From: CBDDHT01 sp965227905
Lineage (GTDB): Bacteria; Pseudomonadota; Alphaproteobacteria; Rhizobiales; Methyloligellaceae
Length of the DNA stretch: 64,000 nucleotides
Assembly: GCA_965227905.1 (NCBI GenBank)
Contig: OZ245780.1
Coordinates: 3,782,001-3,846,000 of the forward strand
Direction of reading: 5' to 3'
Within the stretch, counting starts at the first letter, position 1. The number at the start of each line of letters is the position of its first letter. The notes below the pieces were generated by a model, which saw nothing but the letters and a program-made list of their open reading frames with translations, was not told the DNA's origin and did no database searches. Shown piece by piece: positions 17,523 to 26,285 of the stretch. Position numbers and translations under genes: made by a program.

Positions 17523-18152
17523 GTGGAAACCAACACGCCTCGACACATAGCCGATCTGACGGATGAAGAGCTCTTTGAAGAGCCCGGCCACCACGAATTC
17601 AAACTACACGAAACCAAACTGACGCGATTACTCGACCAGTTCGTCTGTGGGATCGGCCAGGTTTTTCATTGGATCTGGGTTGTGCTCGTCGCGGTCATTA
17701 TCGTGAATGTCGTCCTGCGATACGCCTTCAGCCAAGGCATGATCGAGCTCGAAGAGCTGCAATGGTATCTGTACTCCGTCGGCTGGCTCATCGGCCTCTC
17801 CTACACATTCGTCTACGACGGTCATGTTCGCGTCGATGTGCTGCACGAGAAGCTGCCTTATAGGGGCAAATTGTGGTTCGAGCTCTTCGGACTACTCTTC
17901 CTGTTTCTACCTTTCGTCGTTGCCGTCATCATCTGGTCGCTGCCATTCGTCGAATTGTCCTGGACAACGAATGAACGATCGACGTCGGCCAATGGCCTGC
18001 CGGCACGCTGGCTCGTCAAAGGTGCAATGCTCTTTGCATTCATTCTCCTGGCTCTCACCGGAATTTCCCGGCTGATCAGGGTGATCGCTTCGATGATCCA
18101 TGGCGCACCGCCGAACGGAGCGCAGGCCTCGGTAGGCGCGGTAAGGGAATAG
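17523..18152 (+). CDS. TRAP transporter small permease subunit (DctQ)
   Basis: A 209-residue inner-membrane protein with four predicted membrane helices, beginning near residues 44, 75, 115 and 165. The family signature RYAFSQGMIELEELQWYLYSVGW lies between the first two helices and ends in a conserved aromatic cluster. The N-terminus is acidic and cytoplasmic. Translation starts at GTG after a GGGGGGAGCGAG stretch. It pairs with the large subunit, whose gene begins 9 bases after its stop. The 197 bases before it, after the receptor gene, hold no other gene. Confidence 0.92.
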   Translation: METNTPRHIADLTDEELFEEPGHHEFKLHETKLTRLLDQFVCGIGQVFHWIWVVLVAVIIVNVVLRYAFSQGMIELEELQWYLYSVGWLIGLSYTFVYDGHVRVDVLHEKLPYRGKLWFELFGLLFLFLPFVVAVIIWSLPFVELSWTTNERSTSANGLPARWLVKGAMLFAFILLALTGISRLIRVIASMIHGAPPNGAQASVGAVRE

Positions 18153-18161
18153 GTCACGGTC

Positions 18162-19523
18162 ATGGAACTCGAACCGAGCCACTATATGGCGATTGGGATG
18201 TTCGTCTCGTTTATCGTCTTCATTTTCATGGGCTATCCCGTCGCCTGGCTTATGGGCGGATTAGCGATCATCTTCACCGCTATTTCCTACGCATCGGACA
18301 CCTATCTCGACACCTTCTTTGGCGTTGACTGGGGGTACAGCCGCATCGTCGCGACCAGGATCTACGCGGTCATGAACAACTGGGTTCTCGTTGCCCTCCC
18401 CATGTTCGTCTTCATGGGCATTATGCTCGATCGCTCTGCAATCGCCGAAGACCTGATGCGCGACCTCAGCAAGCTGTTCGGCCGCGTGCGCGGCGGTCTT
18501 GCCATCACAGTCGTTTTCATCGGCGTCCTTCTGGCCGCATCGACAGGCATCATTGGCGCTGCCGTCGTGCTGCTGGCCATCCTCGGTATTCCGCTGATGC
18601 TGAAAGAAAAATACAGTCCTGAACTGGCTTGCGGCGTAGTCTGCGCAACAGGCACGCTCGGCATTCTGATCCCGCCCAGTATCATGCTTGTGATGATGGG
18701 TGATCAGATCCGCATCTCGGTCGGCGACCTGTTTATGGGCGCTGTGTTTCCAGGGTTGATGCTCGGCCTGCTCTACACGGTCTTCATCCTGACCTTCGCC
18801 TGGTTCAAGCCAAACGTCGCGCCGGCCCCAGAAGACGCAGAGCCCGTATCGTGGAAGATACTGTTCAATGTGTTTCGTTCGACCATACCGGCAGCTGCCC
18901 TGATTTTCGTAGTCCTGGGCAGCATCTTCTTCGGCATCGCAACGCCGACGGAAGCGTCCGGTGTCGGTGCCCTTGGCGCGACCCTCCTCGCTTTGGCGCG
19001 CGGCCGCCTGACCTGGAAAGGATTGCATGGCGTTGTCGAACAAACCACCAAGACGACGGCCTATATTTTTGCACTCTTTGTCGGTGCGACGGCGTTCTCA
19101 CTCGTCCTGCGTGGATTTGGTGGCGACGAGTTGATCGAAGGCATGCTGACCGGGCTCCCCTTCGACAAGTATGGCGTGGTCATCTTCGTTCTATTTATCG
19201 CCTTCCTGCTTGGGTTTTTCCTCGACTGGATCGAGATCACCCTGATCTTCCTGCCCCTCGTCGCGCCCGTCATGGCCGATCTCGGCATCAATCTCGTCTG
19301 GTTCACAGTGATGTTCGCCGTCTGCCTGCAGACATCGTTCATAACGCCACCGGTCGGGTTCGCGCTCTTCTACATGAAGGGCGTTGCGCCAAAGGGGATT
19401 AACATCACCATGGTCTACAAGGGGGTGATTCCGTTCATCGTCCTCCAGGCCATCGGTGTCGCCAGCGTGTTCTATTTCCCTGAACTCGTGACGTGGTTGC
19501 CGACAGTCGCTTATGGCAATTAG
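18162..19523 (+). CDS. TRAP transporter large permease subunit (DctM)
   Basis: A 453-residue transporter subunit with about a dozen hydrophobic helices. It forms the sodium-coupled transport channel that receives substrate from the DctP protein. Recognisable stretches are the N-terminal FMGYPVAWLMGG, VLLAASTGIIGAAVVLLAI, the loop TLGILIPPSIMLVMMGDQ, and PTEASGVGALGA in the second half. It ends the iron-ADH/TRAP unit and converges on a DUF1963 gene with an 83-base spacer in which I see no strong hairpin. Confidence 0.95.
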   Translation: MELEPSHYMAIGMFVSFIVFIFMGYPVAWLMGGLAIIFTAISYASDTYLDTFFGVDWGYSRIVATRIYAVMNNWVLVALPMFVFMGIMLDRSAIAEDLMRDLSKLFGRVRGGLAITVVFIGVLLAASTGIIGAAVVLLAILGIPLMLKEKYSPELACGVVCATGTLGILIPPSIMLVMMGDQIRISVGDLFMGAVFPGLMLGLLYTVFILTFAWFKPNVAPAPEDAEPVSWKILFNVFRSTIPAAALIFVVLGSIFFGIATPTEASGVGALGATLLALARGRLTWKGLHGVVEQTTKTTAYIFALFVGATAFSLVLRGFGGDELIEGMLTGLPFDKYGVVIFVLFIAFLLGFFLDWIEITLIFLPLVAPVMADLGINLVWFTVMFAVCLQTSFITPPVGFALFYMKGVAPKGINITMVYKGVIPFIVLQAIGVASVFYFPELVTWLPTVAYGN

Positions 19524-19606
19524 AGTCTAATCGCCGCTGATGAAGCCTAATGATTTTGGGACCAGTTCTATGCCAGCAATCACTGTCTGTGAGCAAATAT
19601 CAGCGG

Positions 19607-21106
19607 TCAGAACAAGACTGAGACCACGACATTATCAAAATTACGCGCTTCCAAGTCGCCGCGTGTGATCGAGAACTGCAGGATATCCACATCGTGCCAT
19701 AGCCATCCCAGGCCAGTCATACTTGGAAACTGCATCAGTAGAATATGATCGTCCGATGAGCGACCATAGCAACTACCCAAGAGAGCGTGTTGGATGGTTT
19801 CTCTGTTATAGGCATTGACATGGATGGCGTACTGCCAGCGCTGCTCTTCTATCCACGATTCAGGAACATGAGCTGCGGCCTCGGCAGAATGTGACAGACA
19901 CTTGCCAGGCCCGAGCTTGTAAGATTCGGAAAGTCTGTAGCGCACCATTCCGCGCGGATCTCTTCCTAGATCACCTGCGGAATCAATGGCGTTGTTGCAC
20001 CATTCGTGAAACGCCGTTCGATCTGCACTCTGCAGCGCATTGAAGCGCCCCTTTTCTCGTGCTCGGGCAATCCAATCCTCGGCGTCATTCTTCATAGCCA
20101 GAACATCTGCTAGTTGCTGCTGACTATCCGCATCAAGGTCGCTCAATGAAGCAATCTTTTTTGTTTTCAAAAGTTTAAGAAACTGCGGCATGGCCCACTC
20201 ACGCCACTCACTCATACTCATTGGCATTTTGGGTTTCGGCGCTTTCGGCATTCGCTCGCGGACGGCGCTACCTATCAGCGTTTCCTGAAACTCTTTGACG
20301 TCCAGCAGAAACAGGCCAAAGAAAATCTCGACACATATCCAGGTGAACGGATAGCCAGGTCCTCCAAACCCACTACGCCATTTTCCGATATCTTCCTTCT
20401 CGTATTCGGACCTGTCACTCTCAACGATTTTCGGAAATGCAGCAATCACTTCTTCTTCGTTCATGCTGCGCCGCAGGCGATCAAGAGCATTGCGTTCTTC
20501 CGCCGTTTTGTCTTCGACAACGTGCCAGCGGGGGTCGACCTCATAAGTCTTTACAACAATAGGACGCACTGCCCATTTGTCGAAGCAGCGAGGATATGGA
20601 AATTCCTCGGTGTGGCAACAATTCAACCATTTATGATAATAGTGTGCATCCTTGCCATAGCATGCGTGCAGTTCCGGGGGCTCATCTCGCGGCGCAAGAC
20701 CAGCCGCATCGCCTGGCCAATATATAACTCTTCCGCCGGTTCCCGGCTTGCCTTCCAGGCTCGTTGCCCTGGTGAACGTGTCGAAAAAGAAATAGAGCAT
20801 GCCCGATTCGGGCAGCATGTTCTTTGCATCAGACGGGGGCAAATCTGTGAGGTCGATTTGACCGATAAATGTCGGCGCAACATTTGCCATTTCTTCAAAA
20901 CGGTATTCCTTGCCTTCTGCGTTCCGACGCATTTCCCAGTCCACGCATATGTCGTAGACAGGCCATTCGATATGGTCCGGCAAGAGTGGGCGGCCGCCGA
21001 AAAAACTGGTGGCAACGCGATCATGTTCGGGCGGGTAAACAGGCTCAAAGCAGACCGAAGTCCAACCGGTTGCTTCGATTTCAGATCGCAATTCCTCTTC
21101 CGTCAT
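19607..21106 (-). CDS. DUF1963 (YwqG-like) domain protein
   Basis: A 499-residue cytoplasmic protein. The N-terminal half (SFFGGRPLLPDHIEWPVY, then FIGQIDLTDLPP) and the C-terminal segment (LLMQFPSMTGLGWLWHDVDILQFSI) both match the pattern of DUF1963/YwqG proteins. They are separated here by a long, charged, helical middle that is unusual in length. No enzyme activity is established for the family. Base composition looks slightly lower in GC than the flanks, and the gene stands alone, so horizontal origin is possible. Its start follows a GAGAGCAC stretch. Confidence 0.72.
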   Translation of the reverse strand: MTEEELRSEIEATGWTSVCFEPVYPPEHDRVATSFFGGRPLLPDHIEWPVYDICVDWEMRRNAEGKEYRFEEMANVAPTFIGQIDLTDLPPSDAKNMLPESGMLYFFFDTFTRATSLEGKPGTGGRVIYWPGDAAGLAPRDEPPELHACYGKDAHYYHKWLNCCHTEEFPYPRCFDKWAVRPIVVKTYEVDPRWHVVEDKTAEERNALDRLRRSMNEEEVIAAFPKIVESDRSEYEKEDIGKWRSGFGGPGYPFTWICVEIFFGLFLLDVKEFQETLIGSAVRERMPKAPKPKMPMSMSEWREWAMPQFLKLLKTKKIASLSDLDADSQQQLADVLAMKNDAEDWIARAREKGRFNALQSADRTAFHEWCNNAIDSAGDLGRDPRGMVRYRLSESYKLGPGKCLSHSAEAAAHVPESWIEEQRWQYAIHVNAYNRETIQHALLGSCYGRSSDDHILLMQFPSMTGLGWLWHDVDILQFSITRGDLEARNFDNVVVSVLF

Positions 21107-21171
21107 AGTGCTCTCTCGTTGATAGCCTCGACAGAAGCATTATGCAAAATTCTAGTCGTTCATTGAATTAA

Positions 21172-22116
21172 TCAAGATTGCTGAAGTCGTTCTGTACACT
21201 CTGCGACGGTTTGCTCGATGATATCCGCGGCCGACTTAACAGAATCGATCAAATCGACCACCTCACCGCCGATGACCACACGCGTATCGAAATCCGTCAT
21301 ATCGGTCCGGTCATAGCGCTGGCGCTCGGCGTCGGGCGCATTGGCGAGGGTGTGAACATCCGCGTGCCAGCGCTCCGCAAACGCGTTCGACAGGACACGC
21401 CCCGTATAGTGCCAGGGCCAGTCCACGTTTCGGATCACATCGAAGACCTTGGTTCGTAGCGTGTCGTCGCCGCCGGCTTCGACGAGTTTCGCTTTGGCCT
21501 CATCCGGACCGCTTGCCTCGGTCGCAGCCCAGAACCGGGTCCCCATCATGACCGCATCGGCGCCAAGCATGAGGGACGCTGCAAGGCCGCGCCCATCGCC
21601 GATCCCGCCGGCGGCAACGATGATCTGGTCGTCTCCGGCCAGATCCCGCGTTGCCGGTAGCAACGACATGAGACCGCGGTCCATCCCGTGACCGCCGGCT
21701 TCCTGCCCCTGGACCACGATGACATCCGTCCCGGCCGCCAGCGCCTGACGGACCTGCTCAAGACGCTGCACCTGCCAGAATGTCGGGATGCCCGCCTCTC
21801 TGGCTTTGGCGACAAAAGGTTCGGCGTCACCAAAAGAGAAGAACAGGGCGGCGGGGTTTCGCTTGATGCAAAGATCCAGAAGCTCAGGCTGGCGTGCCAG
21901 ACTCCAGGTAATGAACCCGACGCCGACAGGCTGATTGCCGGCAATGTCGAACTGAGCCGTCAACCAATCCGCTTCGCCATATCCACCCCCGATAATGCCC
22001 AGCCCGCCGGCAGCGGACACAGCGGCCGCCAGTTGTCCGCCAGCCACCATATCCATGGGTGCCAGGAGGATTGGGTGCCTCACATCGAAGCGTTTCGTGA
22101 ACCGTGTCTGCAACAT
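21172..22116 (-). CDS. Nitronate monooxygenase (2-nitropropane dioxygenase) family FMN enzyme
   Basis: A 314-residue TIM-barrel flavoprotein. The family's VVQGQEAGGHG, with the catalytic-type His, is followed by IVAAGGIGDGRGLAASLMLGADAVMMGTRF for FMN phosphate binding. HPILLAPMDMVAGGQLAAAVSAAGGLG opens the protein. Such enzymes oxidise nitronates such as propionate 3-nitronate, and related ones reduce enones. The ATG is preceded by an AGAAAGAGG ribosome site; the upstream in-frame extension is not supported. It is divergent from a LysR gene 107 bases away, a common regulator-target layout. Confidence 0.92.
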   Translation of the reverse strand: MLQTRFTKRFDVRHPILLAPMDMVAGGQLAAAVSAAGGLGIIGGGYGEADWLTAQFDIAGNQPVGVGFITWSLARQPELLDLCIKRNPAALFFSFGDAEPFVAKAREAGIPTFWQVQRLEQVRQALAAGTDVIVVQGQEAGGHGMDRGLMSLLPATRDLAGDDQIIVAAGGIGDGRGLAASLMLGADAVMMGTRFWAATEASGPDEAKAKLVEAGGDDTLRTKVFDVIRNVDWPWHYTGRVLSNAFAERWHADVHTLANAPDAERQRYDRTDMTDFDTRVVIGGEVVDLIDSVKSAADIIEQTVAECTERLQQS

Positions 22117-22205
22117 TGGATCGCGACCTCTTTCTGGCGGTTGTCGGACTGCGGAAGATAGCCAGACCATACCCTCTTGAATAATGATTTGATGCGATCA
22201 GTTAC

Positions 22206-22220
22206 ATCACATATTATGAT
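22206..22220. promoter_or_regulatory. Candidate LysR-type site (T-N11-A dyad)
   Basis: ATCA at 22206-22209 and TGAT at 22217-22220 form an interrupted dyad that satisfies the T-N11-A pattern of LysR regulators. It lies just before the LysR start and 90 bases upstream of the nitronate monooxygenase gene. Binding is inferred. Confidence 0.35.
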
Positions 22221-22223
22221 GGA

Positions 22224-23072
22224 ATGATGATCGATACAGCCCATATCCGTACGTTTCTCGCCGTTGCCGATTCCGGCAGCTTTACCGCCGCAGCCTCGGA
22301 GCTCTGCTGCGTCCAATCCAATGTGACGGCGCGCGTGCGCCAGCTCGAGGACCGGCTGGGTGTCCCACTCTTCGAGCGTGGCCGCCATGGCGCCAAGCCG
22401 ACGCCCGCAGGCACCCGCTTCCGCGGCTATGCGGAACAGGTCATCGCGTTGCTTGAGGACGCGGAAGACGACATCAAGCAAACGAATGCCGCCGCGAAAC
22501 CGCTTCGCCTCGGTTCGATGGAAAGCACCGCAGCCTCTCGCCTCCCCGCATTCATGAAACGACTCTATGAGGCGTTTCCGCTGGCGCCCCTCTCTTTGAT
22601 GACCGGGACAACGGACGAAATGCTGAGTGCGGTCATGGAAAAGAAGGTCGACGCGGCCTTCGTTTGCGCAAAAGTCACAGATGATCGCCTCGATTCCGCT
22701 CCAGCCTTCATGGAGCGCATGGTTATCGCGCGCCCCGCCGGGCGAGAGATCGACCGACCGCTCATTGCCTTCAGGCAAGGCTGCACCTACCGCGCGCTTT
22801 CAGAGCAGTGGCTGCGTTCGGCTGGTCTTGCACCGGTGCCTATTGTGGAGATGGGATCGATCGACGGCATTCTCGGCTGCGTGGCCGCCGGTATGGGGAT
22901 TGCCGTCATGCCGCGCATTACGGCCGAGAAGAGCGTGCATCGCGGCGACATCGACCTTCAGGACCTCACCGGTCCCTGGCGCGACTGCGAAACCCGGCTG
23001 GTCTGGCGCAAAGACCTGCGCATTCCGGAGACCATGCTGGCGCTGCGCGAATGGCTTAAATCGGGTATGTAG
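22224..23072 (+). CDS. LysR-family transcriptional regulator
   Basis: A 282-residue LTTR. The N-terminal winged helix-turn-helix covers residues 4-62 (HIRTFLAVADSGSFTAAASE, ARVRQLEDRLGVPLFERG). A periplasmic-binding-like effector domain follows, including a DAAFVCAKV segment and GSIDGILGCVAAGMGIAVMP. It is divergent from the nitronate monooxygenase and upstream of a methyltransferase on the same strand. The most likely target is the divergent gene, activated by a substrate-like coinducer. Two adjacent ATGs make the start uncertain by one residue. Confidence 0.92.
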   Translation: MMIDTAHIRTFLAVADSGSFTAAASELCCVQSNVTARVRQLEDRLGVPLFERGRHGAKPTPAGTRFRGYAEQVIALLEDAEDDIKQTNAAAKPLRLGSMESTAASRLPAFMKRLYEAFPLAPLSLMTGTTDEMLSAVMEKKVDAAFVCAKVTDDRLDSAPAFMERMVIARPAGREIDRPLIAFRQGCTYRALSEQWLRSAGLAPVPIVEMGSIDGILGCVAAGMGIAVMPRITAEKSVHRGDIDLQDLTGPWRDCETRLVWRKDLRIPETMLALREWLKSGM

Positions 23073-23140
23073 AAGCTTCGGACGTCGGCGTGCTCCAACC
23101 GGTTCGCCCCCCTCCTCCGCCTCTCCAAACGGGGATCGAC

Positions 23141-24214
23141 ATGACAGCAGAAGACCAAAGCCCCCCATCGCGCGAGCGGCTTGACGAGATCAGAAACGCT
23201 GTGGTGACACCCATGGCAACGCTGGCTGCCTTGGAACTCGGTGTTTTCACCGCGCTTGGCAATGGTGCCATGACGGGCCAGGCACTTGCCGATGCACTCT
23301 CCGTCAGGCCACGCCGGCTTGAGATGCTGCTGTATCAGCTGGTCGTCTCGGACCTACTTGTCCTGGAAGACGGCCTCTTCGCCAATCAGCCGATTGCGCA
23401 GCATTATCTGAATGCCGACAGCGCTGACTTTGTCGGGGCCATCGACGGCCTGTGGCGCGAACAGTTCCACTCTCAGATGCAGACCACAGAGTCCATTCGC
23501 ACTGACAAACCTCAGGCCAAGATCGATTTCGTAGATGTCTCTGAGGACGATCTCTCCGCCTTCCTGAAAGGCCTGCATGGCATGACGGTCGCGGCCGGCA
23601 GAAGCCTCGCATCACGGCCGCAATTCGCCGAAGCCAAAACGCTGGTCGACTGCGGGTGCGGTTCAGCCGGCATCGCCGTTGCCGCATGCGAGGAACATCC
23701 TGGTCTGAAAGCGACAGCAACCGATCTCCCAACCGTCATTCCCGTGGCGGACGAGATGATCGCGGAAGCCGGCCTGAGTAATCGCATCTCGACGGCCCCG
23801 GTGGATATCGTCAATGAATCGCCGTCCGGCCCATTCGATATCGCCACGGCGCGATCGCTCTTTCAAGTTCTGTCGGCAGAACAATGCCGAAAGGCTGCTA
23901 AGAATATTGGAGCTGCCATACGTTCCGGAGGCACACTCTTCATCGTCGGCCATATTCTGGATGACACACGACTTGCGCCGGCCGGCAGCGTTGGACTGAA
24001 CCTCGCATTCCTCAACGTCTTCGACGATGGTCAGTCCTATACGGAGTCCGAGTACTTCTCTTGGCTGTCCGATGCCGGATTCGAAGCCATGACACGGGAA
24101 CCGCTCATGGCCGGCAGTAGCCTGATTACCGCGCGGAAGAAACAAACATTTCATTGCGTGCCTCAGACGTCGGAAGCCGGCATCGTCAATCACGATGCGT
24201 TGCCGAAAGACTGA
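23141..24214 (+). CDS. SAM-dependent O-methyltransferase, acetylserotonin/CrtF-like fold
   Basis: A 357-residue methyltransferase. The N-terminal winged-helix dimerisation domain includes GQALADALSVRPRRLEMLLY and LVLEDGLFANQP. The catalytic domain begins near residue 180 with TLVDCGCGSAGIAVAA as SAM motif I and ATDLPTVIPVA after it. This two-domain plan is that of hydroxyindole/caffeate/CrtF-type O-methyltransferases acting on small hydroxylated molecules. The ATG after GGGGATCGAC was chosen over an upstream proline-rich extension. The substrate is unknown. A hairpin overlaps its stop codon. Confidence 0.88.
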   Translation: MTAEDQSPPSRERLDEIRNAVVTPMATLAALELGVFTALGNGAMTGQALADALSVRPRRLEMLLYQLVVSDLLVLEDGLFANQPIAQHYLNADSADFVGAIDGLWREQFHSQMQTTESIRTDKPQAKIDFVDVSEDDLSAFLKGLHGMTVAAGRSLASRPQFAEAKTLVDCGCGSAGIAVAACEEHPGLKATATDLPTVIPVADEMIAEAGLSNRISTAPVDIVNESPSGPFDIATARSLFQVLSAEQCRKAAKNIGAAIRSGGTLFIVGHILDDTRLAPAGSVGLNLAFLNVFDDGQSYTESEYFSWLSDAGFEAMTREPLMAGSSLITARKKQTFHCVPQTSEAGIVNHDALPKD

Positions 24215-24251
24215 ACCGTGCATGAACATTGTCCTCCGAGGAGGTTCAGTC
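24209..24251. terminator. Inverted repeat overlapping the methyltransferase stop
   Basis: GACTGAACC (24209-24217, containing the TGA stop) pairs perfectly with GGTTCAGTC (24243-24251). The intervening loop itself ends in the palindrome CCTCCGAGGAGG (24233-24244). There is no T-run, so factor-independent termination is doubtful; an RNA-stability role is equally possible. Confidence 0.35.
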
Positions 24252-24328
24252 GGAGGCGCGTATAAGCCCTCCCCGAGCAAGAAGCATTTTTCGTCGGGCA
24301 AGAGACGGAAAATTCGATCGGGAGAGAA

Positions 24329-25774
24329 ATGACGATGTTCTATTTCAATTGGGTGATTAAAGGCACAAGCGGCATTGATGTTCTCGCGGGAACGCCGTTT
24401 GCCGATACGTTTTACGGATATGGCGGTGACGACACCTTCGTTGCCTCTTCGGGCGGCGACAGCTTTTTCGGAGGAGACGGCAAAGACGGCGTGACCTACC
24501 ACACGTCACCATCCAAGGTGACGGTGGATCTCAAGAAAAACGTCGGCAAGGGAGGATATGCTCAGGGCGATAGCTATGATCGCATCGAGCAGATCGAAGG
24601 GTCCCACTATGGCGACTCCATATCCGGCGACGACAATGCAAACACCTTCTACGGCATTGGCGGCAATGACGTACTCCATGGTCGCGGCGGCCGAGACAGG
24701 CTAAGCGGTGGGGAAGGTAATGACACCATCTATGGCGGGTCCGAAACCGACTTCCTCTCGGGCGGCAATGGCAACGACAGGCTTTTTGGTGGCGATCATA
24801 CGGACAACGTCAATGGCGGCGACGGCGACGATCAGCTCTTCGGCGATGACGGCGACGACTACCTGATCGGTGCAAACGGCGGGGATTATATGGACGGAGG
24901 CAAGGGTTTCGACTACGCCTACTATCTCGGCAAAGTCTCGATCGATATGGCATCAGGCATCATGTTCGGCGATGACGCCAGCGGCGATACGCTCGTCAAC
25001 GTCGAAGGAATCCTTGTCAGAGATGACTCGGTGCTCTTCGGCAACAGCGGAGACAACAGCTTCCTGCTCACAGGCGGCATCTCCATCGTCGATGGACGCG
25101 GCGGCGATGACCATTTCCGAAGCGAGGCCGTCGGCAACACGATCGACGGTGGCGCTGGGTTTGATGAAGTCGACTACACGTTTGTCGACCTTTCGAATCA
25201 AAACGACCTAGGAATGCGTATCGACCTGAATGCGGGAACAGCACAGAACATGGCGATCCCCAGCCGTGCCGCCGACCAGATTTCCAACATCGAGAAAGCG
25301 ACGGGCAGTTGGGGCAACGATGCCTTCTTCGGCGACGGCAACGATAATGAATTTTCCGGCTTCGTCGGGGACGATACAGCCTTTGGAGGCGCCGGTGACG
25401 ACAGGTTACTCGGCGGCGAAGGCGATGACATTCTCAATGGGGATGACGGCGACGACACGCTGGTGGGCGGCCAGGGCGATGACATCCTCAATGGCGGTCG
25501 CGGAAACGATGTTCTCACTGGCAGTTGGGGTGTCGACATCTTTCAGTTCGTCAATCGTCCGAACGACAATGACGACGATATTATTGTCGACTTCCGGGCC
25601 AATCAGGACAAGATCGACTTCTTCGACGATGACAACATGATCGACAGTTTCGACGAGTTCCGCGACCGCAGCAGCCAGGTCGGCAACGACACGGTGATCG
25701 ACACCGGTGCCGGAACCATCACGCTGCAGAACGTCAATCGCAACAGCTTGGACGCGGATGATTTCATCTTCTAA
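24329..25774 (+). CDS. RTX-type calcium-binding repeat protein, predicted type I secreted
   Basis: A 481-residue acidic protein without any cysteine or N-terminal signal peptide. Glycine-aspartate nonapeptide repeats (GGxGxDxLx) form two blocks, about residues 108-198 and 349-400. They are separated by a beta-rich region with few repeats. The C-terminal 80 residues (GVDIFQF, DIIVDFRANQDKIDF, ending DADDFIF) match the type I secretion target domain seen after RTX blocks. Such repeats fold on binding Ca2+ outside the cell. No catalytic or haemolytic domain is visible, so it may be structural or adhesive. No ABC exporter, HlyD or TolC gene is in the window. A GGGAGAGAA ribosome site precedes the ATG. 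Confidence 0.9.
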   Translation: MTMFYFNWVIKGTSGIDVLAGTPFADTFYGYGGDDTFVASSGGDSFFGGDGKDGVTYHTSPSKVTVDLKKNVGKGGYAQGDSYDRIEQIEGSHYGDSISGDDNANTFYGIGGNDVLHGRGGRDRLSGGEGNDTIYGGSETDFLSGGNGNDRLFGGDHTDNVNGGDGDDQLFGDDGDDYLIGANGGDYMDGGKGFDYAYYLGKVSIDMASGIMFGDDASGDTLVNVEGILVRDDSVLFGNSGDNSFLLTGGISIVDGRGGDDHFRSEAVGNTIDGGAGFDEVDYTFVDLSNQNDLGMRIDLNAGTAQNMAIPSRAADQISNIEKATGSWGNDAFFGDGNDNEFSGFVGDDTAFGGAGDDRLLGGEGDDILNGDDGDDTLVGGQGDDILNGGRGNDVLTGSWGVDIFQFVNRPNDNDDDIIVDFRANQDKIDFFDDDNMIDSFDEFRDRSSQVGNDTVIDTGAGTITLQNVNRNSLDADDFIF

Positions 25775-25817
25775 TCCGAAGATCGTTCGAACCCGTCGGC
25801 AACATCCAGTGCCAAGA

Positions 25818-25857
25818 GCCAAACCGCAACGCTCATGATGAGACGTTGGCGGTTTGG
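25818..25857. terminator. Hairpin between convergent RTX and azlD genes
   Basis: GCCAAACCGCAACG pairs with CGTTGGCGGTTTGGC across a 12-base loop with a single bulged G. It lies midway between two convergent stops. There is no long T-run on either side, so bidirectional termination is likely but not proven. Confidence 0.5.
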
Positions 25858-25925
25858 CGCCAGCTTGGAAAGTCACGTGAGATAGGACCCGCGATTCACT
25901 TGTGCAGCGATGAGCATCGATAGTC

Positions 25926-26285
25926 TCACGCGAGAATCGACTGTGCGACAGCAAGCCCCACCGCGCCAGCCACGACACCGGCCGCAAGTGACTTCCGCGA
26001 AAGCCAGAAAACGACAACCGCCAGCGCGAAAGCTCCAAGCCGGATCGGCAAGGCAACATCGGCAAGCGCGCCGGCCGGCAGAAGCACCATGCGTGCAACC
26101 AGTCCTGCAATCAGTGCCGTTGCGACCGCCCGCACCCAGACAAGTGCCTCGCTCTCGATGGTCAGGCGTTGCGCAAGGATAACGCCGAGAATCCGCCAGG
26201 GCGCCGTCGCGCCGAAACCGGCAATCAGCAGAAAGCCAAGCACCCATAGATAGCTTTGCCCGCCTAGCTCTTGGATTTGCGCCAT
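25926..26285 (-). CDS. azlD: AzlD-family branched-chain amino-acid exporter subunit
   Basis: A 119-residue membrane protein with four predicted helices (starting near residues 12, 45, 68 and 98). It is the size and pattern of AzlD, the small partner of AzlC in export of branched-chain amino acids and analogues. Visible stretches are LLIAGFGATAPWRILGVI and VRAVATALIAGLVARMVL. Its start overlaps the azlC stop by about 20 bases, so the two are translationally coupled. Confidence 0.9.
   Translation of the reverse strand: MAQIQELGGQSYLWVLGFLLIAGFGATAPWRILGVILAQRLTIESEALVWVRAVATALIAGLVARMVLLPAGALADVALPIRLGAFALAVVVFWLSRKSLAAGVVAGAVGLAVAQSILA

Noticed and set aside
24329..25774. Regular DNA repeats that might suggest a CRISPR or tandem-repeat array
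   Set aside because: They are degenerate, in frame and encode Gly-Asp RTX repeats; no spacers or cas genes.
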